Shown piece by piece: positions 5,496 through 5,653 of a DNA stretch of 5,653 bases. Made by a program: the position numbers and the translations under genes. Numbering within the stretch: position 1 is the first letter of the stretch; each line of letters opens with the position of its first letter. Below the pieces are notes generated by a model. That model had not been told where the DNA came from. It was given only the letters and a program-made list of their open reading frames with translations, and did no database searches. The stretch comes from an uncultured Sphingomonadales bacterium (GTDB taxonomy: Bacteria > Pseudomonadota > Alphaproteobacteria > Sphingomonadales > Sphingomonadaceae): assembly GCA_903868655.1 (NCBI GenBank), contig CAIPWG010000184.1, positions 1-5,653 of the forward strand, given 5' to 3'.

Positions 5496-5653
5496 TCAGG
5501 CGGCCTCGATGGCCGACAGGTCTTCGGGATCGCGCAGCACATAGCCACGGCCCCAGACAGTTTCGATATAGTTTTCGCCACCACAGGCGTGCGCCAGTTT
5601 CTTGCGCAGCTTGCAAATGAACACGTCGATGATTTTCAGTTCGGGCTCGTCCA
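5496..5653 (-). CDS. ctrA: Cell-cycle response regulator CtrA, C-terminal part (partial)
   Basis: The frame is open from the right edge to a TGA at 5498-5496 and gives 51 residues beginning [14 protein letters not shown], then [25 protein letters not shown]. This is the end of the OmpR-type winged-helix DNA-binding domain of CtrA, nearly identical to what I recall of Caulobacter CtrA. CtrA is the master transcription factor of the alphaproteobacterial cell cycle and, in many members, of motility. The visible part holds the recognition helix ([10 protein letters not shown]) and the wing hairpin ([12 protein letters not shown]). The protein ends in Ala-Ala, the C-terminal feature needed for ClpXP degradation in Caulobacter. 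The receiver domain and promoter lie outside the window. The gene is followed by two hairpins. Confidence 0.95.
   Translation of the reverse strand, partial: DEPELKIIDVFICKLRKKLAHACGGENYIETVWGRGYVLRDPEDLSAIEAA

Noticed and set aside
5351..5584. N-terminal extension of the M24 peptidase by 78 residues
   Set aside because: It would overlap ctrA on the same strand and cross its terminator, and the strong ribosome binding site and signal peptide support the start at 5350.
4592..5620. Long plus-strand frame of 342 codons opposite the M24 peptidase gene and the ctrA end
   Set aside because: It crosses the antisense of two well-supported genes and the terminator; the Arg/His-rich product is typical of a GC-rich shadow frame.
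1..5653. Search for a mobile element, CRISPR array, toxin-antitoxin pair, defence cassette, tRNA or rRNA
   Set aside because: No transposase or integrase motifs, terminal inverted repeats, regular repeat-spacer pattern or RNA-gene fold was seen; the genes look like resident metabolic and regulatory genes.

Overview
The window is ordinary-looking chromosome from a GC-rich alphaproteobacterium, most likely of the order Sphingomonadales. The strongest marker is the last 51 residues of CtrA, the alphaproteobacterial cell-cycle response regulator, on the right edge. The order-level placement is an inference from the feel of the proteins and from codon use, and was not computed.

Layout from left to right. 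(1) Bases 1-59 hold the 3' end of an unidentified plus-strand gene. (2) A minus-strand gene (66-1499) encodes an exported M20-family metallopeptidase and converges on gene 1 with only six bases between stop codons. (3) A 264-bp divergent intergenic region (1500-1763) holds three tandem 12-bp units, a GGGTCA direct repeat and a small palindrome abutting a ribosome binding site. (4) A small plus-strand lipoprotein (1764-2147) is Tyr/Gly-rich with a His/Gly-rich tail. (5) A plus-strand gene (2202-4118) encodes a secreted alpha-amino-acid ester hydrolase of the CocE/S15 group with its catalytic and substrate-recognition residues present. (6) A minus-strand gene (4115-5350) encodes an exported M24 (Xaa-Pro aminopeptidase-like) metallopeptidase. 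It shares the palindrome TTAA with gene 5, so each gene takes its TAA stop from the same four bases. (7) The 3' end of ctrA lies on the minus strand (5496-5653), followed by two hairpins, the second a classical intrinsic terminator (5414-5440).

The three enzymes share a theme. Each begins with an export signal, and their families act on peptides, N-acyl amino acids or amino-acid esters, so together they suggest periplasmic processing of small peptides or amino-acid derivatives. They are not one operon: they lie on alternating strands, so the link is neighbourhood and predicted compartment, not co-transcription. I see no mobile element, CRISPR array, tRNA, rRNA or defence system, and nothing that amounts to a clearly new biological system. 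The points most worth a second look are the hydrolase, the shared-stop overlap, the lipoprotein and the ctrA 3' region.
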